Program-made: the position numbers and the translations under genes | Source of the DNA: Bacillota bacterium | GTDB lineage: Bacteria; Bacillota; Clostridia; Acetivibrionales; JANLFN01 | DNA: 25,172 bases | Reading direction: 5' to 3' | Assembly (NCBI GenBank): GCA_023397675.1 | Contig: JAEWTV010000092.1 | Coordinates: forward strand, 1-25,172 | In this document: one piece after another, positions 15,554 through 24,335 of the stretch | How positions within the stretch are numbered: the first letter of the stretch is position 1 | How the letters are laid out: every line of letters starts with the position of its first letter | Notes under the pieces: generated by a model | Seen by the model: only the letters and a program-made list of their open reading frames with translations | What the model was told of the DNA's origin: nothing | Databases searched by the model: none

Positions 15554-15865
15554 ATGTTAAACAATATTTGCACTGAAATTGCACAATTCAGAGTTCTTTC
15601 TGATATATCTGAAGAAAGGTTTGTAAAAATTATTGAGCAGCTTGAACATAATTTTCATTCAAAGCAAAGCGGATTTATCAGTACAGTACTTACTAAAGAT
15701 AAAGAGGAATGGATTATGGTACAACAATGGAATTCATCTGAACAAGCACATGAAGCATCGAAAAAAATGATGAAAGATACAGTTACAGAAGATTTCAGAA
15801 ATGCACTCGACCCCAGGTCAGTAAAAATCAGATATCTTCCCTGTATGTTATCTGTAACTAAATAA
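15554..15865 (+). CDS. Small ABM-like dimeric alpha-beta barrel protein
   Basis: The ATG at 15554 (103 residues) is preceded by GGAGG, while a longer reading frame start has none. The fold pattern fits the antibiotic biosynthesis monooxygenase (ABM) group: AQFRVLSDISEERFVKIIEQLE, then GFISTVLTKDKEEWIMVQQWNS, then an EQAHEASKKMM helix. These form small dimers that act as monooxygenases, lyases or stress proteins, and no catalytic residue can be assigned here. It probably acts with the AraC-type regulator just upstream. Function is not established. Confidence 0.72.
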   Translation: MLNNICTEIAQFRVLSDISEERFVKIIEQLEHNFHSKQSGFISTVLTKDKEEWIMVQQWNSSEQAHEASKKMMKDTVTEDFRNALDPRSVKIRYLPCMLSVTK

Positions 15866-15870
15866 ATATA

Positions 15871-15932
15871 CGCCGAGGGTTAACACCCACGGCTGCAACA
15901 AACCAAGTCGGTTCCACCGACTAAGAACTAAC
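15871..15932. repeat. Third REP-like unit
   Basis: CGCCGAGGGTTAACACCCAC, GGCTGCAACAAACCAAGTCG and the hairpin TCGGT-TCC-ACCGA (15908-15920) match the unit at 13707-13770 in order and orientation. The first hairpin has diverged slightly. It ends the toxin-antitoxin/AraC block on its right side. Confidence 0.72.
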
Positions 15933-16041
15933 TGATAAATTCTTCGAAGTCACTACGTTAGAACTTTGTTTACAAAGTTCGGTATAGCCACTCAAAAATC
16001 TGCCCAGAAGGCGCTTGGTGGAGTAACCTAGAGCTATCCTG

Positions 16042-16236
16042 CTGATATCAATCAGAGTCCGGCGAATCTGCCAAGGATGGCAGATTCAGTTGGGTATGGA
16101 ATGGATACCATTGGAAACGGCCGGACAATGCTATGGATGGAAGCCTGGATACTCTGTCACGGAATCCGTCGCGCCCATCCCCAGCCTCCGCGGCGAGCGG
16201 CGACTTTTGCGCCGCTTTACGTCGCTGAAAAGCGGC
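16042..16236. other. GC-richer folded noncoding segment
   Basis: The stretch is richer in G and C than its surroundings. Stem GTCCGGC (16057-16063) with GCCGGAC (16120-16126) encloses a perfect 10-bp hairpin (16064-16073/16078-16087, loop AGGA) and a smaller one (16093-16097/16105-16109), which makes a three-way junction. A CTGAT/ATCAG hairpin (16042-16055) precedes it. Downstream, GCCGCTTT (16211-16218) can pair with AAAGCGGC (16229-16236), while part of it can instead pair with AGCGGCG (16196-16202). No gene is supported here. It could be a noncoding RNA, the end of a mobile element, or DNA structure. The rest of 15933-16244 shows only a GAACTTTG/CAAAGTTC hairpin (15961-15980). Confidence 0.45.
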
Positions 16237-16244
16237 AAATAAAT

Positions 16245-16865
16245 CTACCTTATAAAATTCGTCCTCACACCAGGCTCCCTCTCAGGCAGTGCCAATCCTG
16301 CCGCCTTGCCTGCTTCAATGCACTTGAGCAGCCATGCCATGTTCCTGCCGAGTGTACGCATTACCTGCATTCCCTCAAGGTCCTGTCTGACCTCATCAGG
16401 TGTATTTCCATGAACCATATTCCAGTACTGTGAGGATACAACCGGCATACATCTGATTGTAAAGTACTTGTTGATTTGATCAAGCGAAGCGGTGGCACCA
16501 CCTCTTCTACAGCTTACAACTGCTGCTGCAGGCTTGTTGGCGAACTTTGAACCTGCCCCGTAAAATACTCTGTCCATAAATGAGGAAAGCATTCCCGTAG
16601 AAGATGCAAAATGCACAGGTGAGCCGAAAACAAATCCATCTGCCTCGCCTGCTTTATCCTGAAATTCATTAACTATATCATTCATAAAGCATTTACCCGA
16701 CTTAAGACAGCTTTTACATCCGATGCATCCTGATACAGGGTCTTTGCCCAATTGAAAAATCTCTGTTTCAATACCCTGTTTTTCCAGCTCGGATGCAACT
16801 TCAGTAAGCGCAGTATATGTGCAGCCTTTATCGTGGGGACTTCCGTTAACCAATATAACTTTCAT
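16245..16865 (-). CDS. NADPH-dependent FMN reductase / iron-sulfur flavoprotein
   Basis: A 206-residue flavodoxin-fold protein. The phosphate-binding start is MKVILVNGSP and the FMN region includes FGSPVHFASSTGML. Four cysteines at residues 47, 50, 53 and 59 (GCIGCKSCLKSGKC) fit the iron-sulfur cluster motif of the clostridial and archaeal ISF group. These proteins take part in electron transfer or detoxification, and the substrate is unknown. An AAGGAG ribosome site lies before the ATG, and an extended -10 (TGGTATAAA) lies about 35 bp upstream. It transcribes away from spoIVB's terminator, toward the folded segment, and has no clear terminator of its own. It lies in the block inserted between spoIVB and spo0A. 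Confidence 0.87.
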   Translation of the reverse strand: MKVILVNGSPHDKGCTYTALTEVASELEKQGIETEIFQLGKDPVSGCIGCKSCLKSGKCFMNDIVNEFQDKAGEADGFVFGSPVHFASSTGMLSSFMDRVFYGAGSKFANKPAAAVVSCRRGGATASLDQINKYFTIRCMPVVSSQYWNMVHGNTPDEVRQDLEGMQVMRTLGRNMAWLLKCIEAGKAAGLALPEREPGVRTNFIR

Positions 16866-16934
16866 TATTTAACACTCCTTAACGTTTTCTTTTTTATTAA
16901 TTATTTTATACCAAAAAACCAAATATGTTTATAC

Positions 16935-16964
16935 AAAAATTAAAGCCGCAGGTAATCCTGCGGC
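16935..16964 (-). terminator. Intrinsic terminator of spoIVB
   Basis: On the minus strand GCCGCAGG (16964-16957) pairs with CCTGCGGC (16952-16945), followed by TTTAATTTTT. It is 15 bp past the spoIVB stop and so closes the sporulation gene before the inserted block. Confidence 0.93.
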
Positions 16965-16978
16965 CTAAACATTTTATC

Positions 16979-18304
16979 CTAGCTTGCTCTTCCTAATCCC
17001 TGATTAAATGATTCAGACACATTTTTAAGCATCCACTCAATGAATATTCCATACCCTCTTGTCGGATCATTTATCAAAACATGTGTCACAGCTCCAATCA
17101 GTTTTCCGTTCTGTATTATAGGGCTTCCCGACATTCCCTGGACAATTCCTCCTGTTTTTTCAAGTAGCCGTTTGTCGGTAATTTTAAGCACCATACCCTT
17201 GGAACTGCTTGAATTCTGCATTGAAACACGCTGTATTTCAATTTCATATTCTTCAACCTTCTGGCCTTCGATATTGCAGAGAATAGTTGCAGGGCCTTCC
17301 TTAACCTGGGTTCTGACTGCAATAGGATATGCTTTACCTGTTATAAATCTATTGGCAGAAGAGTTTAGTGTTCCGTAAACACCGCTTTCACAATTAAGTT
17401 TTATGTCACCAATTTTTCTGTCATCAATGAATGTTCCCTTTAATTCCCCGGGAGTTCCTGCCTTGCCCCGCTTAACGTCAAGTATGCTGGACTTAAGTAC
17501 TTCTCCGCTTTCAACCGGAAGTATGGTTCCCGTATCTATATCGGCTATTCCATGTCCCAATGCGCCAAACTTATTGGTTTCAGGATCATAAAATGTAAGT
17601 GTTCCGATTCCCGCACTGCTGTCTCTTACCCAAAGCCCAAGATGATATTTTTTATCATATACCGATATAAGAGGTTTTACGCTGCATTCCTCGAAACTGC
17701 TTCCTCGCCTGTACTTTATCTTGATAGCATTTCCTTCACTTTTATCAACTGCTGTAATAAGGCTGTCTATATTGTTAATTTTTTTGCCATTGACAGATAT
17801 TATGAAATCTCCTGCCTTTATACCACTTTCCTTTGCCGGAATGATACTCTTTCCATCAATGGTATCAATATTGGATAATCCTAAAACCAGTATTCCGTCT
17901 ATCATCATCTTAACGCCAATCGTATTTCCGCAGGCAATGATTTTCTTATTTGGCACAACATCAACATGAATGGTTCTTATCTTAACCAACCCAAACAGCT
18001 TCATGCTTATGTTAACCTTACCGTTTTTCTGAGGCTTTATTTTAAGCGGATCTTCAAGCTTATACCGACTTCCGGCTGTTTTTGAAGCGTCAATGCAGCT
18101 AAGTGATACCATATCTTTTTTATCAGGTACAAGATCTATTCCAAAAAGATTTTTAAAATCATATACATATTCCTCACCCTCCAACAAAGTTATATTATTG
18201 GGGAGAGTATTCAGCATCCTTATATACCCGAAAGCCATTACGGATATACAAACAAGCAGGAACAAAGCCAGCTTGACATTTCTGTTTCTAATAAGTTTAA
18301 GCAT
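16979..18304 (-). CDS. spoIVB: SpoIVB sporulation peptidase (S55)
   Basis: SpoIVB is a forespore-secreted serine peptidase that activates pro-sigma-K processing. The 441 residues begin with an N-terminal membrane segment (near 12-30), then a PDZ domain with SIIPAKESGIKAGDFIISVNG near residue 155, then the S55 peptidase domain. FGALGHGIAD gives the catalytic His candidate, and GMSGSP near residues 391-396 holds the active serine. An AAGGGG ribosome site precedes the ATG. It follows recN after a terminator, so it likely has its own forespore (sigma-G/F) promoter, which I could not pick out with confidence. Its usual neighbour spo0A is about 3.6 kb away here. Confidence 0.96.
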   Translation of the reverse strand: MLKLIRNRNVKLALFLLVCISVMAFGYIRMLNTLPNNITLLEGEEYVYDFKNLFGIDLVPDKKDMVSLSCIDASKTAGSRYKLEDPLKIKPQKNGKVNISMKLFGLVKIRTIHVDVVPNKKIIACGNTIGVKMMIDGILVLGLSNIDTIDGKSIIPAKESGIKAGDFIISVNGKKINNIDSLITAVDKSEGNAIKIKYRRGSSFEECSVKPLISVYDKKYHLGLWVRDSSAGIGTLTFYDPETNKFGALGHGIADIDTGTILPVESGEVLKSSILDVKRGKAGTPGELKGTFIDDRKIGDIKLNCESGVYGTLNSSANRFITGKAYPIAVRTQVKEGPATILCNIEGQKVEEYEIEIQRVSMQNSSSSKGMVLKITDKRLLEKTGGIVQGMSGSPIIQNGKLIGAVTHVLINDPTRGYGIFIEWMLKNVSESFNQGLGRAS

Positions 18305-18345
18305 AAGTATACCCCTTCAGAAAAAGAATGTACAAATATGTTATC

Positions 18346-18383
18346 CAAAAAATATCACGCCTTTTTTGTAAGACGTGATATTT
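18346..18383 (-). terminator. Intrinsic terminator of recN
   Basis: On the minus strand AAATATCACG (18383-18374) pairs with CGTGATATTT (18359-18350) and is followed by more T. It separates recN from spoIVB. Confidence 0.85.
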
Positions 18384-18460
18384 GGGATACACTTTTAAGT
18401 TAACCTATTAGAAACTCTATTATGCAGAATATAATTGGTACCAAAGGAAAAAAGAGAAAA

Positions 18461-20173
18461 TTATTTTACCTGATTTTTCTTTATTTCTTTTGCGTAAGTA
18501 AGCATTTCTTCGGCGTTTTTCAAGGTAATATCGGAAATATTGGCGCCTCCGATGATTCTTGCAATTTCATTTCTTGTTTCATTTTCTTCAAGTTTTTTAA
18601 CACTTGTTCTGGTATTATCTTCAGTTGATATCTTTTCTATCAGATAATGACTGTCAGCCATACAGCCTATTTGTGCAAGGTGAGTAACGCATATTACCTG
18701 ATGACTGCTTGAAATATACGAAAGCTTCTCCCCAACCTTCTGCGCTGCTTTCCCGCTGATTCCAATATCTATTTCGTCAAAAATCAGTACCGGAACACTA
18801 TCAACATCAGCAAGAATAGTTTTTATAGCGAGCATAACCCTTGACATTTCACCGCCCGAAGCGATTTTCGAAAGTGGTTTTAAGGGCTCGCCGGCATTAG
18901 CTGAAATAAGAAATTCAACAGTATCAAGACCGTTTGAAGTATACTTTTTCTGGTCGGAATCAAATTGCAGTTCTACCTTAAACCGCGCATTCTTCATTTC
19001 AAGCTCATTAAGCTGACCGCCTATTTTTTCTTCAAGTATGCGTGAAGCTTTTTCCCTTTCACTGTTAAGAAGCTGCGATTTTTCAAACAAAGCTGCTTCA
19101 AGTCTCTCAATTTCTTCATCAAGCTTTCTTACAGTTTCCTCATTGCCATTTATCTCATCCAGCTCGCCTTCTATTTTATTAAGGTAAGACAGAATTTCTT
19201 CTATATTTGAACCGTATTTTTTCTTAAGCCTGAAAATACTATCAAGCCTTTCTTCAACCTGTTCCAGCATTCCAGGGTCATATTCAACGCTGTCCCTTTC
19301 ATTTCTTATTTCATCAACTATATCAGTTAACTGATACATAATATCTTCAAGATTTTTTGAAATATTCGAATACTTTTCATCAAGGCCTGACAGCCCTGAT
19401 AATTCTCTTAAAGCTTCGTTTATATTATCGTGTGCGGAATTTTTAACATTATTGCCTGAATAAAGCTGTTCGTAAGCTTTTGACAGTGCGTCTATTATTT
19501 TTTCGGAGCTTGAAAGAAGTATCCTTTGTTTATTTAAATCTTCTTCTTCACATGGCTTTAATTTAGCCTTTTTAATTTCATTTATCTGAAATTTAAGCAA
19601 ATCAAGCTTTCTCTCACGTTCCAGCTTATCACCGGTAAGCTCCTTAAGCCTGGTTTTGATGTTTTTATAGCTTTTGAGCAGCTCCTTGTATTCAGCCTTT
19701 ATTTTTTCAATTTTTTCACCACCGAAGGAATCCAAAAGATCTATATGTGATGAAGTTCTAAGAAGGGATTGGTTGTCATGCTGTCCATGCATGTCTATTA
19801 TACGCTCGCCTATTTCCTTGAGAAGCGACACAGTTGCCATTTTACCGTTCACCCTGCAGATATTCCGGCCTGAAACAGTAAATTCACGTGAAAGAATAAC
19901 GGTACCATCACTTTCGGCACCAATACCGGCAGTTTCAAATATATCCATAAGCCTTTTGTTATCTACCTGAAAAACAGCTTCAACAGTAGCTTTTTCTGTG
20001 CCGGTTCTTATGATTTCCTTGGATACTCTTTCCCCAAGAATAGCATTTATCGAATCAATAATTATGGATTTTCCTGCTCCGGTTTCACCTGTCATAACAT
20101 TGAGTCCCTCTCCGAACTCAATGCTTACACTATCTATAAGAGCAACATTTTGGATATCCAGCTGTTGTAACAT
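18461..20173 (-). CDS. recN: DNA repair protein RecN
   Basis: RecN is an SMC-like ATPase that gathers double-strand breaks. The ATG at 20173 (570 residues) has GGGGAG upstream. A TTG 15 bp earlier lies before that site. Walker A is GETGAGKS (residues 29-36) at the N-terminus. A long heptad-rich central part (about 160-370) forms the coiled coil, and the C-terminal head has the ABC signature region LSKIASGGEMSRVMLA and Walker B VLIFDEIDIGISG. The length is normal. It starts 23 bp after argR, in the usual argR-recN pair, and ends at its own terminator. Confidence 0.97.
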   Translation of the reverse strand: MLQQLDIQNVALIDSVSIEFGEGLNVMTGETGAGKSIIIDSINAILGERVSKEIIRTGTEKATVEAVFQVDNKRLMDIFETAGIGAESDGTVILSREFTVSGRNICRVNGKMATVSLLKEIGERIIDMHGQHDNQSLLRTSSHIDLLDSFGGEKIEKIKAEYKELLKSYKNIKTRLKELTGDKLERERKLDLLKFQINEIKKAKLKPCEEEDLNKQRILLSSSEKIIDALSKAYEQLYSGNNVKNSAHDNINEALRELSGLSGLDEKYSNISKNLEDIMYQLTDIVDEIRNERDSVEYDPGMLEQVEERLDSIFRLKKKYGSNIEEILSYLNKIEGELDEINGNEETVRKLDEEIERLEAALFEKSQLLNSEREKASRILEEKIGGQLNELEMKNARFKVELQFDSDQKKYTSNGLDTVEFLISANAGEPLKPLSKIASGGEMSRVMLAIKTILADVDSVPVLIFDEIDIGISGKAAQKVGEKLSYISSSHQVICVTHLAQIGCMADSHYLIEKISTEDNTRTSVKKLEENETRNEIARIIGGANISDITLKNAEEMLTYAKEIKKNQVK

Positions 20174-20196
20174 ACTATGACTCCCCAAAAATTATA

Positions 20197-20655
20197 TTAT
20201 TGTTCTTCCTTAACCATTTTTCCGAACTTTTCTGCAATCTCTTCTGCGATTTTTTCGGCCCTGGTAATAATCATAATTGTATCATCACCGGCAACAGTAC
20301 CTACAATTTCAGGCCAGCCCATCGAATCTATAGCAGCTGCTGCGGCATGTGCCATTCCTGAAAGTGTTTTTACAATTACAATATTATTTGCATAATCACT
20401 TGATACAAAGGTCTCTGCAAATATCCTCATGAGCCTGTAGGATGTCACATTATCGGCTTTTGTCAGGGATGCATACCGCGAATGCCCATCTTCGGTTCCA
20501 ACCTTTATCAGTCTAAGTTCCTTTATATCGCGTGAAATGGTTGCTTGAGTAACTTCCATTCCGGCAGCCTTAAGCTTTTCCGCGATTTCTTCCTGTGTTT
20601 CAATATGATTTTTTTCAATAATCTCGAGTATCTTAGCATGTCTGTTATATTTCAT
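20197..20655 (-). CDS. argR: Arginine repressor ArgR/AhrC
   Basis: ArgR is a hexameric regulator of arginine synthesis and breakdown genes. The ATG at 20655 (152 residues) gives MKYNRHAKILEIIEK, in register with Bacillus AhrC. ATGs further upstream, at 20682 and earlier, would add an atypical extension inside nadK. The N-terminal winged helix carries VTQATISRDIKELRLIKV. The C-terminal domain carries GMAHAAAAAIDSMGWPEI and the arginine-binding GDDT. Its start overlaps the nadK stop by 11 bp, and a GAGGAG site lies about 14 bases upstream, inside nadK. No arginine operator is proposed here. Confidence 0.95.
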   Translation of the reverse strand: MKYNRHAKILEIIEKNHIETQEEIAEKLKAAGMEVTQATISRDIKELRLIKVGTEDGHSRYASLTKADNVTSYRLMRIFAETFVSSDYANNIVIVKTLSGMAHAAAAAIDSMGWPEIVGTVAGDDTIMIITRAEKIAEEIAEKFGKMVKEEQ

Positions 20656-21520
20656 TGCGTCTGAAACACTCTCCTCTTTCATAAATCTTTGTATGAAGAA
20701 CATTGAAGTAATTTCTGGAGTATACACGTGCAATCTTTAGCCTGCGATCAGATCTGTTTATTTCAATAAAATCACCTGAAGCAAGGTTGTACCCCTTTTG
20801 ACCGTCAACAGTCATCATTGCATTGCCATAGTTGTCGTCAACAGTAATTTTCACTATTCTTTCGCCTGTAGTAATGATAGGCCTGGAATATAAAATGTGT
20901 GGACAAATAGGTGTAAGAATTATCAAATCAACATCAGGTTCAACTATAGGTCCTCCTGCTGAAAGGGAATAAGCTGTCGAACCCGTAGGTGTCGATATTA
21001 TAAGACCATCACCAGGGAAGGAATCGACAAACAAATCATTTATGTAAGCTTTAACATGTACAATTCTGGACAATGCACCTCTTGAAATTACTATATCATT
21101 GAGTGCAAAATCCTTCTTGGCTTTTTCGCCGTTAATAATTGAGGTTTCAAGCAGCATCCTCTCTTCAATGCTGAATTCACCATTAAAAAGCTTTCTTATT
21201 GCATCTTGGATACCGTTTTTATCAATTTCTGCAAGAAAACCAAGTGTTCCAAGGTTTACTCCAAGCATTGGAATATCATTTGGCATAGCTTTTCTGGCTG
21301 CCTGAAGGAATGTTCCATCGCCACCAAGTGAAATAATAAGGTCGGAGCCGCTGAAAATCTCTTCCTCCGGAAAGCCCTGGGCGTTAAACCCCAGTATATC
21401 GGCAACGTCCATGGGAAGCCTGACTTCACCGCCATTGTCATTAATTGACCTTATAAGCTCGCTAGTATATTTTAAATTTATGTCCTTATCTCTGTTTACT
21501 GCAAATCCTATTGTCTTCAT
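20645..21520 (-). CDS. nadK: NAD kinase
   Basis: NadK phosphorylates NAD to NADP in the cytosol. The 291-residue length is usual. The GGDGT motif is at residues 66-70, with the following NLGTLGFLAE and later TPTGSTAYSLSAGGP and DGQKGYN segments of the diacylglycerol-kinase-like fold. A GAGGT ribosome site precedes the ATG. It ends inside the first codons of argR. It sits between tlyA and argR, as in many clostridia. Confidence 0.97.
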   Translation of the reverse strand: MKTIGFAVNRDKDINLKYTSELIRSINDNGGEVRLPMDVADILGFNAQGFPEEEIFSGSDLIISLGGDGTFLQAARKAMPNDIPMLGVNLGTLGFLAEIDKNGIQDAIRKLFNGEFSIEERMLLETSIINGEKAKKDFALNDIVISRGALSRIVHVKAYINDLFVDSFPGDGLIISTPTGSTAYSLSAGGPIVEPDVDLIILTPICPHILYSRPIITTGERIVKITVDDNYGNAMMTVDGQKGYNLASGDFIEINRSDRRLKIARVYSRNYFNVLHTKIYERGECFRRNEI

Positions 21521-21616
21521 TGTAACCTCATTAAGTGATCGATTAAAATTAATTATATCAAAATTTTGAAAGTAAATAAAACATTTTCTGGAAATTCGCT
21601 GTTGCTTTTTGCATTT

Positions 21617-22417
21617 TTACAATTCCTGATGCGATAATGAAACAATTTCGGTTACGCTACCTTCAATATCAGACAACTCTGTACCTGTCTTTGTAAGATA
21701 AGCAAGGTATTCAATATTCCCTTCAGGTCCTTTAACCGGGGAAAAAGTGATTCCGCTTATCTTAAATCCAAGCTCCTTTGCGAAGTTTACTACAGATAAT
21801 ATAACTTCCCTGTGAACCTGCGGATCTCTGACAACACCGTGCTTGCCTACTTTTTCGCGCCCAGCTTCGAATTGCGGTTTAATAAGAGATACAATTTCAC
21901 CGCTGTCGTTTGTAAGCTCCCACGCAACCGTAAGAACTTTTTTAAGTGATATAAAGGATACGTCAATTGATGCAAAATCAAGCAACTGACCTATGTTTTC
22001 AGGTTTCACATACCGTATGTTTGTTCTTTCCATACAAACTACTCTGCTGTCATTTCTAAGTTCCCAAGCTAGCTGTCCATATCCTACATCAACCGCAAAC
22101 ACCTTGACTGCTCCATGTTGAAGCATACAATCTGTAAAACCACCTGTAGAAGCACCTATATCCATGGAAGTCTTGCCTTCAAGCTTTACATTAAAGGTTT
22201 CAATCGCCTTTTGAAGCTTAAGGCCGCCTCTGCTGACAAATGGAATGGGATTTTCCTTTATTGTTATATCTATACTTTCATCAAACTTAGAGCCGGCTTT
22301 ATCCGCTCTTTCCCCATTTACAAGAACACTGCCTGCCATTATTGCACTTTGAGCCTTTTCCCTGCTTGGGAAAAAACCTTTCTTAAAAAGTATAACATCA
22401 AGTCTTTCCTTTTCCAA
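21617..22417 (-). CDS. tlyA: TlyA-family rRNA 2'-O-methyltransferase
   Basis: TlyA proteins methylate rRNA ribose. Capreomycin sensitivity depends on this in mycobacteria. The N-terminal S4 domain (RLDVILFKKGFFPSREKAQ through VLVNGERA) covers about residues 5-65. The Rossmann methyltransferase follows with DIGASTGGFTDCMLQHGA for SAM binding near residue 83, then DVSFISLKKVL and LIKPQFEAGR. The start codon is TTG with a GGAGGG site 4-5 bases upstream. It starts 13 bp after dxs. Confidence 0.94.
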   Translation of the reverse strand: MEKERLDVILFKKGFFPSREKAQSAIMAGSVLVNGERADKAGSKFDESIDITIKENPIPFVSRGGLKLQKAIETFNVKLEGKTSMDIGASTGGFTDCMLQHGAVKVFAVDVGYGQLAWELRNDSRVVCMERTNIRYVKPENIGQLLDFASIDVSFISLKKVLTVAWELTNDSGEIVSLIKPQFEAGREKVGKHGVVRDPQVHREVILSVVNFAKELGFKISGITFSPVKGPEGNIEYLAYLTKTGTELSDIEGSVTEIVSLSHQEL

Positions 22418-22430
22418 TTTTCCCTCCGGT

Positions 22431-24305
22431 TTACTGCCTGTTTATAAATTTGATTATATCCTTAACAAGTGAGTCAATATCCATGCTATAATACTGCAAA
22501 AGCTTATTTCTGGAACCGTGTCTTACAAATTCATCAGGGAAACCTATAGGCCTTATTTTGGCATTTATGTCACTGGCACCTATAACCTCCATTACACTAC
22601 TTCCAAAACCTCCAACAATTGAGTTGTCTTCTATTGTAATAACCTTTTTTGTCTTTGCAGCTGACCTTAATATAAGCTTTTCATCAAGCGGTTTAATAAA
22701 CCTTGCATTAATTACCTCGGCAGAAATTCCAAGCTTTTCGAGCATTTTTGCTGCTTCAAAAGCAGTTGCAACCATATTTCCTACAGCAACAATTGTTAAA
22801 TCAGTTCCTTCCTTGATTTTTACACCTTTTCCAAGAACTATATCATATGTATCAACAATCTTTTCAAAGCCGGTCCCTCTCGGATATCTTAATGCAACCG
22901 GTCCTTTGTCACCTGCCAGTGAAAATTGGAGCATTTTTCTGAATTCACTATAATCGCAGGGTGCAAGGATTGTTAAATTGGGTATATGCCTTAAATATGA
23001 AAGGTCAAATATTCCCTGGTGTGTTTCGCCGTCTTCCCCTACAAGCCCGGCCCTGTCTATTCCGAAAACCACATTGAGCTTTTGAATTGCTACATCATGG
23101 ATTATCTGGTCATAAGCTCTCTGAAGGAAGGTAGAATACACTCCAAAAACAGGTTTCAACCCGCTTTTTGCCATTCCCGCAGCCATAGTAACAGCATGTT
23201 GTTCAGCTATTCCCACATCAAAAAATCGGGACCTGAATTTTTTCGAAAATTCCTCCAGACCTGTTCCCTGGGTCATTGAAGCTGTTATGGCAACGATTTT
23301 TTCATCTTTTTCAGCAAGCTTGATGACTTCTTCGCCAAATACATCCGAATAGCTTATTTTACTTTGAGCTGTTTTTTCTCCGGTTTCAACTTCAAAAGGT
23401 GCTACACTGTGGAACTCATGCGGTTTTTCCTCAGCATAGTAATACCCTTTGCCTTTTTGAGTACAAACATGTATAAAAACCGGTCCTTTCATGTGTCTTG
23501 CCCTGGAAAGCACTTCTGTAAGGTTTGCAACATCATGCCCATCAATAGGCCCAAGATATTTAAAACCCAGCTCTTCAAATATTACTCCCGGTACTACTAT
23601 GTATTTTATAAAGCTTTTAAGCCTTTTTATCGCTCTGGCTGTTCCCTTGCCCACAAGTGGAACCCTTTTGAGGAAATGATCCACATCGTCTCTGAACTTG
23701 GAGTAAAACTGTCCTGTTCTTATTTTGCTTAAGTATCTGGACATGCCTCCAACGTTCCTTGCAATGGACATTTCATTATCATTGAGTATGACAATAAGGT
23801 TTGTTGTATTTGACCTTCCAGCATCATTCAAGGCTTCAAATGCCATACCACCTGTAAGTGCACCATCTCCTATTATGGCAATGACTGAATAGTCGTCCTT
23901 TTTTAAATCCCTGGCTCTTGCTGTTCCAAGTGCAACAGATATGGAAGTGCTGCTGTGGCCAGTATCAAAGTAATCGTGCTCGCTTTCATTGGATCTTGGA
24001 AAACCTGAGATACCGCCAAACTGCCTCAGAGTATGGAATTTATCCTTTCTTCCAGTGACAATTTTGTGTACATACGACTGGTGTCCAACATCCCAAATTA
24101 TTTTATCCTTCGGTGTCTCAAAAACCTTATGAAGCGCAAGCGAAAGCTCAACAACACCAAGATTTGACGCAAGATGCCCACCGGTATTTGAAACATTGTC
24201 AATTAAAAACTCCCTGATTTCTTCAGAAAGTTCATTAAGCTCTTTTATATTAAGTTTTTTTATATCCTCAGGTGAATTTACACTGTCAAGCAGCTTTCCT
24301 GCCAA
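22431..24305 (-). CDS. dxs: 1-deoxy-D-xylulose-5-phosphate synthase
   Basis: DXS makes DXP from pyruvate and glyceraldehyde-3-phosphate, the first step of the MEP isoprenoid pathway. The thiamine-pyrophosphate motif GDGALTGG...N lies near residue 146. The catalytic-region GGHLASNLG, VGHQSYVHK and the transketolase-like FDVGIAEQHAVTMAAGMA are all present. No frameshift is seen, and the length of about 624 is normal. The start is uncertain: TTG at 24305 has GGCGGG upstream, while TTG at 24323 (6 residues longer) has no ribosome site. It lies between oapA and tlyA. Confidence 0.97.
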   Translation of the reverse strand: MAGKLLDSVNSPEDIKKLNIKELNELSEEIREFLIDNVSNTGGHLASNLGVVELSLALHKVFETPKDKIIWDVGHQSYVHKIVTGRKDKFHTLRQFGGISGFPRSNESEHDYFDTGHSSTSISVALGTARARDLKKDDYSVIAIIGDGALTGGMAFEALNDAGRSNTTNLIVILNDNEMSIARNVGGMSRYLSKIRTGQFYSKFRDDVDHFLKRVPLVGKGTARAIKRLKSFIKYIVVPGVIFEELGFKYLGPIDGHDVANLTEVLSRARHMKGPVFIHVCTQKGKGYYYAEEKPHEFHSVAPFEVETGEKTAQSKISYSDVFGEEVIKLAEKDEKIVAITASMTQGTGLEEFSKKFRSRFFDVGIAEQHAVTMAAGMAKSGLKPVFGVYSTFLQRAYDQIIHDVAIQKLNVVFGIDRAGLVGEDGETHQGIFDLSYLRHIPNLTILAPCDYSEFRKMLQFSLAGDKGPVALRYPRGTGFEKIVDTYDIVLGKGVKIKEGTDLTIVAVGNMVATAFEAAKMLEKLGISAEVINARFIKPLDEKLILRSAAKTKKVITIEDNSIVGGFGSSVMEVIGASDINAKIRPIGFPDEFVRHGSRNKLLQYYSMDIDSLVKDIIKFINRQ

Positions 24306-24335
24306 ACTACATCCCGCCTTCAAACTAAACTGATT

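Noticed and set aside
16042..16236. Group II intron or retron RNA.
   Set aside because: No domain V-type hairpin, no reverse transcriptase gene nearby, and no match to remembered motifs.
16077..16433. A plus-strand frame of 118 residues.
   Set aside because: Half of it is antisense to the flavoprotein, the rest is in the folded segment, and there is no ribosome site or family motif.
18305..18345. A sigma-G promoter for spoIVB (CATATTT as a -10 box).
   Set aside because: No matching -35 box at the right spacing.
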